A stretch of DNA of 64,000 bases from Yersinia hibernica (GCF_004124235.1 NZ_CP032487.1:4402001-4466000); one strand, 5' to 3'; counted from the stretch's first letter, positions 18,296 through 29,864 are shown. Notes: a model not told the origin generated them from the letters alone. A program made the numbers and translations.

Positions 18296-19480
18296 ATGAA
18301 TAACAGCAACCGCCTTCGACTCACTTGGATCAGTTACTTTTCATACGCGCTGACCGGTGCGTTAGTTATTGTCACCGGCATGGTGATGGGAAATATCGCA
18401 GAGTATTTCAATCTGCCTATTGCCAGTATGAGCAACACATTTACTTTCCTTAATGCCGGTATTTTGATCTCTATTTTCCTTAATGCTTGGTTGATGGAAA
18501 TCATTCCGTTAAAACGCCAGTTAGTCTTTGGCTTTATTCTGATGTTGATTGCGATTGCCGGATTGATGGTGGGCCATAACTTGATGGTCTTCTCCATCAG
18601 CATGTTTATTCTCGGGGTCGTTAGCGGGATAACCATGTCGATCGGGACTTTCCTGATTACCCATATGTATGAAGGGCGTCAGCGCGGTTCGCGCCTGCTG
18701 TTCACCGACTCCTTCTTCAGCATGGCCGGGATGATTTTCCCCGTTGCCGCGGCAATGCTGCTGGCGCGCCATATTGAATGGTACTGGGTCTATGTCTGCA
18801 TCGGCCTGCTGTATGTGGGCATTTTCGTCCTGACATTGTGCTCTGAATTCCCGGTTCTGGGCCATAAAGCCACGGACCAAAGCCAGCCGGTCGCCAAAGA
18901 GAAATGGGGCGTTGGCGTCTTGTTCCTGGCGATTGCCGCCCTGTGCTATATCCTCGGCCAACTCGGTTTTATCCAGTGGGTGCCGGAGTATGCGACCAAA
19001 ACTTTCAATATGGATATCAGCCAGGCCGGCCAATTGGTCAGTAACTTCTGGATTTCTTACATGATTGGCATGTGGGTGTTCAGCTTTATCCTGCGCTTCT
19101 TTGACCTGCAACGCATCGTCACGGTGTTAGCGGCGCTGGCAACCTTATCAATGTATATGTTTGTCAGCACGGATAACCCAGACCACCTGAGTTACTACAT
19201 TCTGGCCTTGGGCTTTGTCTCCAGTGCCATCTACACCACATTGATTACCTTGGGTTCACTGCAAACCAAAGTGTCTTCGCCAAAACTGGTGAACTTCATT
19301 TTGACCTGCGGCACCGTCGGCACCATGCTCACTTTCGTGGTCACCGGGCCGATTGTGGCCAACAGTGGTGTACATGCAGCACTGGCAACGGCTAACGGCT
19401 TGTATTTGACCGTGTTTGTGATGTGCCTGATTCTGGGCTTCTTCACCAAACACCGCAGCCACGGCCATGTAACTCACTGA
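18296..19480 (+). CDS. tsgA: MFS transporter TsgA
   Basis: A 394-residue inner-membrane protein with about twelve hydrophobic segments, of the major facilitator superfamily. The N-terminus [20 protein letters not shown] and the segment [10 protein letters not shown] match TsgA of enteric bacteria, whose loss or induction has been linked to selenite and other growth conditions; its substrate is not established. The ATG at 18296 gives the standard N-terminus; the frame remains open 16 codons upstream into AT-rich non-coding DNA. In E. coli it follows ppiA directly; here about 5.8 kb of extra genes separate them. Confidence 0.94.
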   Translation: MNNSNRLRLTWISYFSYALTGALVIVTGMVMGNIAEYFNLPIASMSNTFTFLNAGILISIFLNAWLMEIIPLKRQLVFGFILMLIAIAGLMVGHNLMVFSISMFILGVVSGITMSIGTFLITHMYEGRQRGSRLLFTDSFFSMAGMIFPVAAAMLLARHIEWYWVYVCIGLLYVGIFVLTLCSEFPVLGHKATDQSQPVAKEKWGVGVLFLAIAALCYILGQLGFIQWVPEYATKTFNMDISQAGQLVSNFWISYMIGMWVFSFILRFFDLQRIVTVLAALATLSMYMFVSTDNPDHLSYYILALGFVSSAIYTTLITLGSLQTKVSSPKLVNFILTCGTVGTMLTFVVTGPIVANSGVHAALATANGLYLTVFVMCLILGFFTKHRSHGHVTH

Positions 19481-19494
19481 TTTTTCTGTTCTCC

Positions 19495-19523
19495 TGCCCT
19501 ACGACCTTGGCGGTTGTAGGGCA
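19495..19523. terminator. Hairpin between convergent tsgA and codA
   Basis: TGCCCTACGACC (19495-19506) pairs with GGTTGTAGGGCA (19512-19523) with one G-T pair around TTGGC. Five T precede the stem on the plus strand, so reading leftward from codA it has an A/T-rich flank. It is best seen as a shared terminator for both genes, although the T tracts are modest. Confidence 0.65.
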
Positions 19524-19547
19524 TTCACGGCGATTTAACATTTATCT

Positions 19548-20843
19548 CTATTTGAAGTTAATCACTTCCTCCGCGCCTAAATATATCCGGCTCTCTGCGG
19601 GCTGCGTCTTGGCTATCACCACGCCATGGCGAATAGAGTAATGCACCGGAACCTGCCGCCGTAGCGCATCAAACCCACTGTCCGCGGGCAGAATAATTAA
19701 GTTGGCGCTATTACCCGGCTGCAAACCATAATCCGATAAATTCAACGTTCTGGCACTGTGGGTGGTTATCAAATTCAGCCCATCATTGATTTGGCCGTAT
19801 CCCATCAGCTGGCAAATATGTAATCCCATATGCAAAACCTGCAACATATTGGCAGTGCCCAGCGGATACCACGGGTCAAACACATCATCATGACCGAAGC
19901 AGACATTAATCTGTGCCGCCAGCATCTCTTTAACCCGTGTAATGCCGCGCCGCTTTGGATAAGTATCAAAGCGCCCTTGCAGATGAATATTCACCAGCGG
20001 ATTAGCAACAAAGTTAATGCCGGACATTTTCAGCAAGCGGAATAGCCGCGAAGCATAAGCGCCATTGTAAGAGTGCATTGCCGTGGTATGACTGGCCGTC
20101 ACCCGCGCGCCCATATCTTCCCGCAGTGCCAATGCCGCCACCGTTTCGACAAAGCGCGACTGTTCATCATCAATCTCATCACAATGCACATCCACCAGCC
20201 GCTGATATTTCTGCGCCAGTGCAAAAGCAATATGCAGTGATTCAACGCCATATTCGCGGGTAAATTCAAAATGCGGAATGGCACCGACCACATCCGCCCC
20301 TAGCCGCAGCGCCTCTTCCAGCAGTGCCGCGCCATCTGGGTAAGAGAGAATCCCCTCCTGCGGGAAGGCCACAATCTGCATATCCAGCCACGGGCTGACT
20401 TCTTCTTTAACTTCCAGCATGGCACTCAATGCCGTCAAGCCGGGGTCAGAGACATCCACATGGGTGCGAACATGCTGAATTCCATTGGCTATTTGCCATT
20501 TCAGCGTTTGCCAGGCGCGCTGTTTAACATCTTCACGGGTCAGCAGGGCTTTGCGCTCCGCCCAGCGCTCAATGCCCTCAAACAAAGTGCCAGATTGGTT
20601 CCAACTGGGCTGACCGGCGGTTTGCGTGGTATCCAGATGAATATGCGGCTCAACAAACGGCGGCAATGCCAGCCCGCCCTGTGCATCCAACACCCCCACA
20701 CCGCTGACTGGCTGCTCCGGTTGGGGCACCATCGCCGTGATTTTGCCATCCGCAATTGCTATCTGCCACAACCCGGCCTGCCCGGCTAGGCGGACATGAT
20801 TGATAGTGGTTAATAAATGATTCGCTAAAGATTGGCCCGCCAT
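19548..20843 (-). CDS. codA: Cytosine deaminase
   Basis: A 431-residue amidohydrolase that converts cytosine to uracil and ammonia for pyrimidine salvage. Metal and active-site motifs are visible: FVEPHIHLD with the HxH pair, [15 protein letters not shown] with His and the proton-transfer Glu, [12 protein letters not shown], and [15 protein letters not shown] with the Asp ligand. The ATG at 20843 is chosen because GGGGG lies five bases upstream; an in-frame ATG 15 bases earlier is weaker. The length agrees with E. coli CodA (427). No codB cytosine permease is adjacent, unlike E. coli, so uptake must be encoded elsewhere. Confidence 0.95.
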   Translation of the reverse strand: MAGQSLANHLLTTINHVRLAGQAGLWQIAIADGKITAMVPQPEQPVSGVGVLDAQGGLALPPFVEPHIHLDTTQTAGQPSWNQSGTLFEGIERWAERKALLTREDVKQRAWQTLKWQIANGIQHVRTHVDVSDPGLTALSAMLEVKEEVSPWLDMQIVAFPQEGILSYPDGAALLEEALRLGADVVGAIPHFEFTREYGVESLHIAFALAQKYQRLVDVHCDEIDDEQSRFVETVAALALREDMGARVTASHTTAMHSYNGAYASRLFRLLKMSGINFVANPLVNIHLQGRFDTYPKRRGITRVKEMLAAQINVCFGHDDVFDPWYPLGTANMLQVLHMGLHICQLMGYGQINDGLNLITTHSARTLNLSDYGLQPGNSANLIILPADSGFDALRRQVPVHYSIRHGVVIAKTQPAESRIYLGAEEVINFK

Positions 20844-21029
20844 ACATACCCCCATCATGATTGCTGTGCGTCATTATGCTTTAGCTTACCCGACTCGCCG
20901 CCACTCACCCGATTTTCTTTAAATAAAACACTGTTTTATTTAAATGAGTAAACCAACCAAAACTGAAACCATTCAGCCAAACATGAATGAAATCCGCAAC
21001 TTATCAAAAGCCGTTAAAAATCAGCCATC

Positions 21030-21045
21030 TACCACCTTAGAGGTA
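21030..21045. promoter_or_regulatory. NarL/NarP 7-2-7 site upstream of nirB
   Basis: TACCACC-TT-AGAGGTA. The right heptamer is a perfect inverse NarL heptamer and the left one differs at two positions. Its centre lies exactly 28 bp upstream of the FNR site centre, the same spacing as between the -69.5 and -41.5 sites of the E. coli nir promoter. This predicts nitrate/nitrite activation. Confidence 0.8.
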
Positions 21046-21058
21046 TATGGAAAGCAAA

Positions 21059-21072
21059 TTGATTTACATCAA
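21059..21072. promoter_or_regulatory. FNR site of the nir promoter, with -10 hexamer at 21094-21099
   Basis: TTGATTTACATCAA matches the FNR consensus TTGAT-N4-ATCAA perfectly. If it is centred at -41.5, transcription starts near 21107, and TAAGGT at 21094-21099 stands in the -10 position. This is a class II anaerobically activated promoter. Confidence 0.93.
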
Positions 21073-21129
21073 TAAGTACGCGCGGCGGAAGATTAAGGTG
21101 AGGGTAGAAAATTAAAAATTGAGGCAAAA

Positions 21130-23676
21130 ATGAGCAAAGTCAAACTTGCCATCATCGGCAATGGTATGGTCGGCCACCGCTTTATTGAGGACTTATTAGA
21201 TAAAGCAGATAAAGACCAATTTGAGATAACCGTATTTTGCGAAGAGCCGCGCATCGCTTATGACCGGGTTCATCTTTCATCTTACTTTTCCCACCATACT
21301 GCAGAAGAATTATCACTGGTTCGCGAAGGTTTTTATGAAAAACATGGCGTAAAAGTGCTGGTAGGTGAACGCGCCATTACCATTAATCGCAAAGAGAAAG
21401 TCATTCACTCCAACAGTGGGCGCACCCTCTATTACGACAAGCTGATTATGGCGACAGGATCTTATCCATGGATCCCGCCCATCAAGGGCAGCGAAGGGCA
21501 AGATTGCTTTGTTTACCGCACCATTGAAGACTTGAATGCCATCGAAGCTTGTACCCGCCGCAGCAAACGCGGGGCGGTGATTGGCGGTGGGCTATTAGGG
21601 TTGGAAGCGGCCGGCGCACTGAAAAACTTGGGCGTTGAAACCCATGTTATTGAGTTTGCTCCCGTTTTAATGGCCGAGCAGCTTGACCCGATGGGCGGCG
21701 ACCAACTGCGCCAGAAGATTGAGCGCATGGGCGTCAAAGTGCATACCGGCAAAAACACCCAAGAAATTATCCATTCTGGACAGAATAGCCGCAAAACCAT
21801 GCAGTTTGCCGATGGCACACAGCTGGAAGTCGATTTTATTGTGTTCTCCACCGGTATCCGCCCCCAAGACAAACTGGCCCATCAATGCGGTTTAGCTACC
21901 GCGCGCCGGGGGGGGATTGCCATCAATGATTATTGCCAGACTTCTGACCCTGATGTGTACGCCATTGGCGAATGCGCATCATGGCAGGAGCGCACTTTCG
22001 GCTTGGTCGCCCCGGGCTACAAAATGGCACAAGTGACTGCCGACCATGTATTAGGCCGCGAAAATAGCTTCCAGGGTGCAGACATGAGCGCCAAACTCAA
22101 GTTGCTGGGGGTCGACGTCGGTGGGATTGGTGATGCCCATGGCCGCACTGAAGGCGCGCGCAGCTATGTCTATCTGGATGAAAGTAAAGAAATTTATAAA
22201 CGTCTGGTGGTCAGTGGCGATAACAAAACCCTGCTCGGCGCGGTGCTGGTGGGGGATACCAGTGATTATGGCAATCTGCTGCAACTGGCGCTGAATAATA
22301 TTGAGTTACCGGAAAACCCCGATAGCCTGATTTTACCGGCTCATGCGGGCAGCAAGCCGGCCATGGGGGTGGATTCACTGCCAGATACCGCGCAAATTTG
22401 CTCCTGTTTTGATGTCACCAAAGGCGACATTATTCAAGCGATCGGCCAGGGTTGCCATACTGTGGCGGCGCTTAAATCGGCGACCAAAGCCGGCACCGGC
22501 TGCGGCGGCTGTATTCCACTGGTGACCCAAGTGCTGAATGCCGAACTCAGCAAGCAAGGCATTGAAGTTAATCATCATTTGTGCGAACACTTTGCTTATT
22601 CCCGCCAAGAGCTATACCACCTGATTCGTGTTGAACAGATTAAAACCTTCGCCGCCCTGCTGGAGAAATATGGCAAAGGTTACGGCTGTGAAGTGTGTAA
22701 ACCGACCGTCGGTTCGCTGCTGGCATCGTGCTGGAATGAATATATATTGGCGCCGCAGCATACTCCGCTGCAAGACACCAATGACAACTTCCTCGGCAAC
22801 ATTCAAAAAGACGGCACTTACTCAGTTATCCCGCGCTCGCCGGGCGGTGAAATCACACCTGATGGCCTGCTGGCCATTGGCCGCATTGCCAAACAATATA
22901 ATCTCTATACCAAACTGACTGGCTCACAGCGCGTCGGGATGTTTGGCGCGCAAAAAGACGACCTGCCCGCTATCTGGGCGCAGTTAATTGACGCCGGCTT
23001 TGAGACCGGGCATGCCTATGCCAAAGCACTGCGCATGGCGAAAACCTGTGTCGGTAGCACTTGGTGCCGCTTTGGGGTCGGTGATAGCGTCGGTTTTGGG
23101 GTCGCGCTGGAGCATCGTTACAAGGGCATCCGCACACCACACAAAATGAAATTTGGGGTCTCCGGTTGTACTCGTGAATGTTCGGAAGCACAGGGTAAAG
23201 ATGTCGGAATCATCGCCACCGAAAACGGCTGGAACCTGTATGTCTGCGGTAACGGCGGGATGAAACCTCGTCATGCGGATTTACTGGCCGCGGACTTGGA
23301 TGAAGCCACACTGATGCGCTACCTCGACCGCTTTATGATGTTCTACATCCGCACCGCCGATAAGCTGCAACGCACTTCGGTATGGCTGGAGAGTCTCGAC
23401 GGCGGCATTAACTACCTGCGCGCCGTCATTCTCGACGACAAACTGGGCATTAACGACCAACTCGAAACCGATATTGCCCGCCTGCGCGACAATGTCGTCT
23501 GCGAATGGAAAACCACCGTTGAAAATCCGGCGGCACAAGTGCGTTTCGCCCACTTTATTAACAGCCCACGGCGCGACCTCAATGTGCAAGTGGTGCGCGA
23601 GCGTGAACAACATCGCCCAGCGCGTCCGGAAGAACGCATTCCTGTCCGGATGCTGGAACTGGAGGAAAACCTATGA
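21130..23676 (+). CDS. nirB: NADH-dependent nitrite reductase large subunit
   Basis: An 848-residue cytoplasmic siroheme enzyme that reduces nitrite to ammonium with NADH. Domains in order: an FAD/NAD-binding pyridine-nucleotide disulfide reductase region (IIGNGMVGHRFIEDL at about 7; second dinucleotide fold GAVIGGGLLGLEAAG at about 147); a BFD-type [2Fe-2S] domain (CSCFDVTKGD and GTGCGGC at about 420-460); a second Cys pair CEVCKPTVG; and the sulfite/nitrite reductase domains with the siroheme-[4Fe-4S] ligands CVGSTWCRFG and CTRECSEAQGKD. Length is as in E. coli (847). GAGG lies five bases before the ATG. Overlaps nirD by four bases. Confidence 0.98.
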   Translation: MSKVKLAIIGNGMVGHRFIEDLLDKADKDQFEITVFCEEPRIAYDRVHLSSYFSHHTAEELSLVREGFYEKHGVKVLVGERAITINRKEKVIHSNSGRTLYYDKLIMATGSYPWIPPIKGSEGQDCFVYRTIEDLNAIEACTRRSKRGAVIGGGLLGLEAAGALKNLGVETHVIEFAPVLMAEQLDPMGGDQLRQKIERMGVKVHTGKNTQEIIHSGQNSRKTMQFADGTQLEVDFIVFSTGIRPQDKLAHQCGLATARRGGIAINDYCQTSDPDVYAIGECASWQERTFGLVAPGYKMAQVTADHVLGRENSFQGADMSAKLKLLGVDVGGIGDAHGRTEGARSYVYLDESKEIYKRLVVSGDNKTLLGAVLVGDTSDYGNLLQLALNNIELPENPDSLILPAHAGSKPAMGVDSLPDTAQICSCFDVTKGDIIQAIGQGCHTVAALKSATKAGTGCGGCIPLVTQVLNAELSKQGIEVNHHLCEHFAYSRQELYHLIRVEQIKTFAALLEKYGKGYGCEVCKPTVGSLLASCWNEYILAPQHTPLQDTNDNFLGNIQKDGTYSVIPRSPGGEITPDGLLAIGRIAKQYNLYTKLTGSQRVGMFGAQKDDLPAIWAQLIDAGFETGHAYAKALRMAKTCVGSTWCRFGVGDSVGFGVALEHRYKGIRTPHKMKFGVSGCTRECSEAQGKDVGIIATENGWNLYVCGNGGMKPRHADLLAADLDEATLMRYLDRFMMFYIRTADKLQRTSVWLESLDGGINYLRAVILDDKLGINDQLETDIARLRDNVVCEWKTTVENPAAQVRFAHFINSPRRDLNVQVVREREQHRPARPEERIPVRMLELEENL

Positions 23677-23999
23677 GCCAGTGGACGCCACTTTGCCCAT
23701 TAAATGACATTTTGCCCGGGAGCGGCGTATGCGGCCTGATGGGTGAACATCAAATCGCGGTCTTTCGGCCTTATGCTGACGAACAGGTATTTGCCATCAG
23801 CAACATTGACCCTTTCGCCCAGGCCAGTGTGCTGTCGCGCGGGTTAATTGCAGAACATCAGGGCGATTTGTGGGTCGCCAGCCCGCTGAAGAAACAACAT
23901 TTTCGCCTGCATGATGGCTTCTGCCTAGAAGATGAAACGCGCTCGGTTACCCATTATGACGTGCGGGTACGCGACGGTATCGTGCAAATTAAGCATTGA
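23673..23999 (+). CDS. nirD: Nitrite reductase small subunit
   Basis: A 108-residue subunit of the NADH nitrite reductase with a Rieske-like fold that, as in enteric NirD, lacks the Cys/His ligands of a true Rieske cluster. Landmarks are DILPGSGVCGLMGEHQIAVF and DPFAQASVLSRGLI. The ATG overlaps the nirB TGA (ATGA), giving coupled translation and equal subunit supply. A small hairpin (24013-24031) lies between nirD and nirC. Confidence 0.97.
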   Translation: MSQWTPLCPLNDILPGSGVCGLMGEHQIAVFRPYADEQVFAISNIDPFAQASVLSRGLIAEHQGDLWVASPLKKQHFRLHDGFCLEDETRSVTHYDVRVRDGIVQIKH

Positions 24000-24012
24000 T
24001 AAATAACGGGAA

Positions 24013-24031
24013 AATCTGGTTTAACCGGATT
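24013..24031 (+). other. Small hairpin between nirD and nirC
   Basis: AATCTGG (24013-24019) pairs with CCGGATT (24025-24031) with one T-G pair around TTTAA. It is not a full terminator (no T tract). It may be an mRNA processing or stability element that lowers nirC relative to nirBD; this is inference. Confidence 0.4.
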
Positions 24032-24099
24032 TACACACCATAACCTTTGGATATCTCCGAGATATTGGCGACAAAATCGCAGGGGATTTAGGATTCACT

Positions 24100-24906
24100 A
24101 TGTACAGCGACACCATCAACAAATGCGCGGCCAATGCGGCCCGCATCGTCAAACTGGCCAAAGAAAGCCCGCTGGGCTTTTGGATTGGCTCAGCCATGGC
24201 CGGTGCCTATGTCGGCCTTGGTATTATTCTGATTTTCACACTGGGTAACCTAATTGACCCGGCATATCGCCCATTAGTCATGGGAGCCACCTTTGGCCTG
24301 GCGCTGACCTTGGTGATTATCGCCGGCTCTGAGCTGTTTACCGGCCACACTATGTTCCTGACCTTCGGTGTCAAAGCCGGCACCATCAAATCCAGCCAAA
24401 TGTGGGCGGTATTACCCCAAACCTGGCTAGGGAATCTGCTGGGTTCTGTTTTTGTCGCCCTACTTTATTACTACGGCGGCGGCAATCTGCTGTCAGTAGA
24501 TACCAGCTTGGTGCATAGCGCCGCATTGGCAAAAACCTCAGCGCCAGCTATGACCTTATTCTTCAAAGGTGTATTATGTAACTGGCTGGTTTGTCTGGCA
24601 ATCTGGATGGCAATTCGTGTTGAAGGTGCTGCGAAATTTATCGCTATTTGGTGGTGTTTACTGGCCTTTATTGCCTCCGGTTATGAACACTCGGTGGCCA
24701 ATATGACACTGTTTGCTTTGTCCTGGTTTGGTCATCACAGCGAGGCTTACACCCTGAGCGGCATCGGCCACAACCTATTGTGGGTCACACTGGGGAATAC
24801 CTTGTCAGGTGCGGTATTTATGGGGCTGGGCTACTGGTATGCCACACCGCGCGAGCAGCGCCCACAGTCTGCGGCAGTCAATACGCCACAGGCGGTTAAG
24901 CATTAA
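24100..24906 (+). CDS. nirC: Nitrite channel NirC
   Basis: A 268-residue formate/nitrite transporter (FNT) family protein with six predicted membrane helices, forming a pentameric nitrite channel. Landmarks are AMAGAYVGLGIILIFTLGN, GSELFTGHTMFLTFG (the Thr-containing omega-loop region), CNWLVCLAIWMA and SGYEHSVANMTLF with the central pore His. It sits third in the nir operon and supplies or removes nitrite for NirBD. The leader AGGGGATTTAGGATTCACT precedes the ATG. A hairpin with T tract follows. Confidence 0.97.
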   Translation: MYSDTINKCAANAARIVKLAKESPLGFWIGSAMAGAYVGLGIILIFTLGNLIDPAYRPLVMGATFGLALTLVIIAGSELFTGHTMFLTFGVKAGTIKSSQMWAVLPQTWLGNLLGSVFVALLYYYGGGNLLSVDTSLVHSAALAKTSAPAMTLFFKGVLCNWLVCLAIWMAIRVEGAAKFIAIWWCLLAFIASGYEHSVANMTLFALSWFGHHSEAYTLSGIGHNLLWVTLGNTLSGAVFMGLGYWYATPREQRPQSAAVNTPQAVKH

Positions 24907-24917
24907 TGACCATGAAT

Positions 24918-24942
24918 AACCAGCCCGCAGGGGCTGGTTTTG
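24918..24942 (+). terminator. Intercistronic terminator between nirC and cysG
   Basis: AACCAGCCC (24918-24926) pairs perfectly with GGGCTGGTT (24931-24939) around GCAG and is followed by TTT then GCC. The short T tract suggests partial termination, lowering but not abolishing cysG expression from the nir promoter. Confidence 0.75.
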
Positions 24943-24974
24943 CCACACAGCGGCCTTAACTTGAAGGATTGCCC

Positions 24975-26393
24975 ATGGACTACTTCCCGATTTTCTGCCA
25001 ACTGCAAAACAAAGCCTGCCTGCTGGTCGGTGGGGGTGAGGTGGCCGAACGCAAAGCCCGTTTATTGCTCGCGGCGGGTGCCGCCGTTACCGTCAATGCG
25101 CGCGAATTTACACCACAGTTTCACGATTGGGCCGCGCAGGGGCAACTTTCATTGGTCAGCGGTGAGTTCATCACCGAACTATTAGCAGAGAAATGGCTGG
25201 TGATTGCAGCAACGGATCAAGTGGCCGTCAATGCCTTAGTCTATCAAACTGCCAACCAACAACGGGTATTTTGCAATGTGGTTGATGACCCGAAACGCAC
25301 CAGTTTTATCATGCCATCAATCATCGACCGCTCCCCTATCATGGTTGCTATCTCATCCGGCGGCAAAGCACCGGTATTGGCCCGATTGCTGCGAGAAAAA
25401 CTCGAGGCCATGCTGCCGCAGCATTTAGGGCAGTTGGCGCGCTTGGCGGGCGATTTACGCCAGCGGGTGAAACAGCACTTTGCTGCCATGACTGACCGCC
25501 GCCGTTTTTGGGAGAAACTGCTGACCCATGACCGTCTGGCGCAATCACTGGCTAATGAAGACCGGATACAAGTCGAGCACCACCTTGAGCAACTGTTCAA
25601 TGTGCCACTTGCAGATTGCGGTGAAGTGGTGCTGGTGGGCGCAGGCCCCGGCGATGCCGGTTTGCTGACATTAAAAGGTTTGCAACAGATTCAGCAAGCT
25701 GACGTCGTGGTATATGACCGCTTGGTATCCGATGAAGTCATGAATTTAGTGCGGCGCGATGCCGAGCGAATTTTTGTCGGCAAAGAGTCTGGCCGCCACA
25801 CCGTGCCGCAAGAGCAAATTAATCAGATTCTATTGCAGCAGGCGCAGCAGGGAAAACGTGTGGTGCGCCTAAAAGGCGGCGATCCGTTTATTTTTGGCCG
25901 CGGCGGTGAAGAATTGGAAACATTGGCAGACTACAACATTCCATTCTCCGTGGTGCCGGGGATAACGGCGGCTTCTGGCTGCTCGGCTTACAGCGGCATT
26001 CCTCTGACTCACCGTGATCATGCCCAAAGTGTGCGGCTGATTACCGGCCACGCCAAGAAAGACAGTCAGTTGGATTGGGCCAATCTGGCAGCAGAAAAAC
26101 AGACGCTGGTTTTCTATATGGGGCTCTCACAGGCTGGTGAAATTCAGCAGCAACTGATTCGACACGGCATGCCCGCCACAACACCGGTGGCACTGGTCGA
26201 GAACGGCACCTCGCGGCATCAAAAGGTGGTTAGCGGCGAACTGAGTCAGTTGGCGCTACTGGCCCAGCAGGTCAGCAGCCCGAGTTTGATAATCGTCGGC
26301 AGTGTGGTCAGTTTGCGCGAAAAACTGAACTGGTTTTCCAGTGCCGAACATGGCGAGGCCGGGGTAAAGGAACAAATTGAACGAGTGGGCTGA
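24975..26393 (+). CDS. cysG: Siroheme synthase CysG
   Basis: A 472-residue trifunctional enzyme turning uroporphyrinogen III into siroheme, the cofactor of NirB and of sulfite reductase. The N-terminal half is the NAD-dependent precorrin-2 dehydrogenase/ferrochelatase ([18 protein letters not shown] at about 14-31; [11 protein letters not shown]). The C-terminal half, from about residue 217, is the SAM-dependent uroporphyrinogen methyltransferase ([52 protein letters not shown]). The fusion is complete. The ATG at 24975 has AAGGA upstream; it is preferred over an in-frame upstream codon that adds two residues. It follows nirC as in E. coli. Confidence 0.97.
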   Translation: MDYFPIFCQLQNKACLLVGGGEVAERKARLLLAAGAAVTVNAREFTPQFHDWAAQGQLSLVSGEFITELLAEKWLVIAATDQVAVNALVYQTANQQRVFCNVVDDPKRTSFIMPSIIDRSPIMVAISSGGKAPVLARLLREKLEAMLPQHLGQLARLAGDLRQRVKQHFAAMTDRRRFWEKLLTHDRLAQSLANEDRIQVEHHLEQLFNVPLADCGEVVLVGAGPGDAGLLTLKGLQQIQQADVVVYDRLVSDEVMNLVRRDAERIFVGKESGRHTVPQEQINQILLQQAQQGKRVVRLKGGDPFIFGRGGEELETLADYNIPFSVVPGITAASGCSAYSGIPLTHRDHAQSVRLITGHAKKDSQLDWANLAAEKQTLVFYMGLSQAGEIQQQLIRHGMPATTPVALVENGTSRHQKVVSGELSQLALLAQQVSSPSLIIVGSVVSLREKLNWFSSAEHGEAGVKEQIERVG

Positions 26394-26404
26394 ACTGAAC
26401 TGAT

Positions 26405-26431
26405 GCTAAAGGGGGAGCAACCCCCTTTAGC
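26405..26431. terminator. Perfect 11-bp hairpin between convergent cysG and trpS
   Basis: GCTAAAGGGGG (26405-26415) pairs perfectly with CCCCCTTTAGC (26421-26431) around AGCAA. There is no T tract on either side, so termination would depend on the very stable stem or on Rho. It may serve both convergent genes. Confidence 0.65.
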
Positions 26432-26447
26432 TAAGTGACTAATTTAC

Positions 26448-28183
<1,736 letters not shown>

Positions 28184-28191
<8 letters not shown>

Positions 28192-28861
28192 TAGTAGACA
28201 TCGCCAATTCACTGCGCATGGCATCAATAACTGCGGCGTAATCTGGCTGATTAAAAATAGCCGACCCCGCCACAAACATATCCGCACCGGCGGCCGCGAT
28301 AGCACGAATATTATCCACTTTAACGCCACCATCCACTTCCAGGCGAATGTCATAGCCGCTGTCATCAATCAGTTTGCGCACCTGGCGCAATTTATTGAGG
28401 GTTTCGGGAATGAAAGACTGCCCACCGAACCCAGGATTGACCGACATCAACAAAATGACATCCAGCTTATCCATCACGTAATCAAGATAGCTAAGTGGGG
28501 TTGCCGGGTTGAACACCAAGCCCGCTTTGCAGCCACTCTCTTTAATGAGTTGCAAAGTGCGGTCAACATGCTCGGAAGCTTCAGGATGGAATGAAATATA
28601 GCTGGCACCCGCTTTAGCGAAATCCGGGACAATGCGGTCAACCGGTTTCACCATCAAATGGACATCAATAGGGGCGGTGATGCCGTAGTCACGCAGAGCC
28701 TTACACACCATCGGCCCGATGGTCAGATTAGGCACGTAATGGTTGTCCATCACATCAAAATGCACAACATCAGCACCGGCGGCGAGCACCTTAGCGGTAT
28801 CTTCACCCAAACGGGCAAAGTCTGCTGATAGAATAGACGGGGCAATTAAAAACTTTTTCAT
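28184..28861 (-). CDS. rpe: Ribulose-phosphate 3-epimerase
   Basis: A 225-residue TIM-barrel enzyme interconverting ribulose 5-phosphate and xylulose 5-phosphate in the pentose phosphate pathway. Motifs: [31 protein letters not shown] with the catalytic Asp and His; [36 protein letters not shown] with the second catalytic Asp. The ATG at 28861 has GGAG seven bases upstream and gives the same length as E. coli Rpe; an in-frame codon four residues earlier is rejected. Overlaps gph by eight bases. Confidence 0.97.
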
Positions 28862-28890
28862 CCGCTTCTCCAAACGTGTCTCTTTGCTTT

Positions 28891-28927
28891 ATGAGATATC
28901 AGCTTGGTTGATAACCGGCTATCTCAT
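28891..28927 (-). other. Nested inverted repeats between dam and rpe
   Basis: ATGAGATA (28891-28898) pairs with TATCTCAT (28920-28927), while TATCA (28897-28901) can pair instead with TGATA (28909-28913). The two hairpins share bases and cannot fully form together. The element is in the transcribed dam-rpe gap and may be an RNA processing or stability site; there is no T tract on the minus strand. Confidence 0.4.
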
Positions 28928-28968
28928 CAGTCACTGGGTTTGAATCGTTACCGAGCAGGCGTTCCCAC

Positions 28969-29781
28969 TCAGCTATACAGCGCCAAAAGTTCGTTCACTT
29001 TACTACGGCCGAGGATATTACGGCTGATAGTACGGCGCGCTTTTACCACATGCAGTGACGCCTGATGATACCAATCGCGCGTCAGTTCAGTGTCGTGATT
29101 AGAAATCAGCACCGGAATCTTGTTCTCTGCCGACAGCTGGTAAGCCAAGCGAGCCAGATTCTGTTGATCCGCCAGACCAAAATTACTGGTGTGATATGCC
29201 GTAAAATTAGCCGTCGCTGACAATGGCGCATACGGAGGGTCGCAGTAAACCACGGCCCCGTGCACTGCTTTTAATAAGGTTTCCTGATAGTGCTCACAAA
29301 CAAAAACAGCATGTTGCGATTTTTCAGCAAACCAATACAGCTCAGTTTCCGGGAAATAAGGTCTTTTGTAACGGCCAAAAGGCACATTGAATTCACCGCT
29401 CAAATTATAACGGCACAGACCGTTATAACAATGGCGATTCAAATAGAGAAACAATAATGCACGGCGATAGGCATCAGTACTGGCGTTAAACTCTTGGCGC
29501 AGTTGGTAAAAAATCTCGGAATTATTGAAATCACCCGTAAATAAAACGCGAGCATCCCGCACGAAATCATCGGTGCGGTCCTTCACGATATTGTAGAGGT
29601 TGATAAGATCGCTGTTGATATCGGCCAGTATGTAAGACTCATACTCAGTGTTAAGAAACACCGAACCCGCACCGACGAATGGCTCTATCAAGCAGTCGCC
29701 CGCTGGAAGATGGCGTCGAATGTCATCAACCAGCGGATATTTTCCACCAGCCCATTTTAAAAAAGCGCGGTTTTTCTTCAT
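28969..29781 (-). CDS. dam: DNA adenine methyltransferase Dam
   Basis: A 270-residue N6-adenine methylase acting on GATC, used in mismatch-repair strand choice, replication timing and gene regulation. The SAM-binding FxGxG motif is in EPFVGAGSVFLN (about 33-44), preceded by KWAGGKYPLVDDI. The catalytic motif IV is YCDPPYAPLS. CYNGLCRYN and TISRNILGRSKVNE near the ends match enteric Dam. It sits downstream of damX in the aroK-trpS cluster. Loss of dam is known to be lethal or virulence-altering in some Yersinia species. Confidence 0.98.
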   Translation of the reverse strand: MKKNRAFLKWAGGKYPLVDDIRRHLPAGDCLIEPFVGAGSVFLNTEYESYILADINSDLINLYNIVKDRTDDFVRDARVLFTGDFNNSEIFYQLRQEFNASTDAYRRALLFLYLNRHCYNGLCRYNLSGEFNVPFGRYKRPYFPETELYWFAEKSQHAVFVCEHYQETLLKAVHGAVVYCDPPYAPLSATANFTAYHTSNFGLADQQNLARLAYQLSAENKIPVLISNHDTELTRDWYHQASLHVVKARRTISRNILGRSKVNELLALYS

Positions 29782-29864
29782 GCCGTCAGTTAGCTACTTA
29801 ATAATTCAGAGCCGCAGATTGTACTCTGTTTCAGACAGCACATCAGCGCACAAATAAGAATGAT

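Noticed and set aside
18521..19111. 196-codon minus-strand open frame inside tsgA
   Set aside because: It is rich in His/Gln/Asn, opposite a membrane-protein gene with clear homology; a typical shadow of hydrophobic codons.
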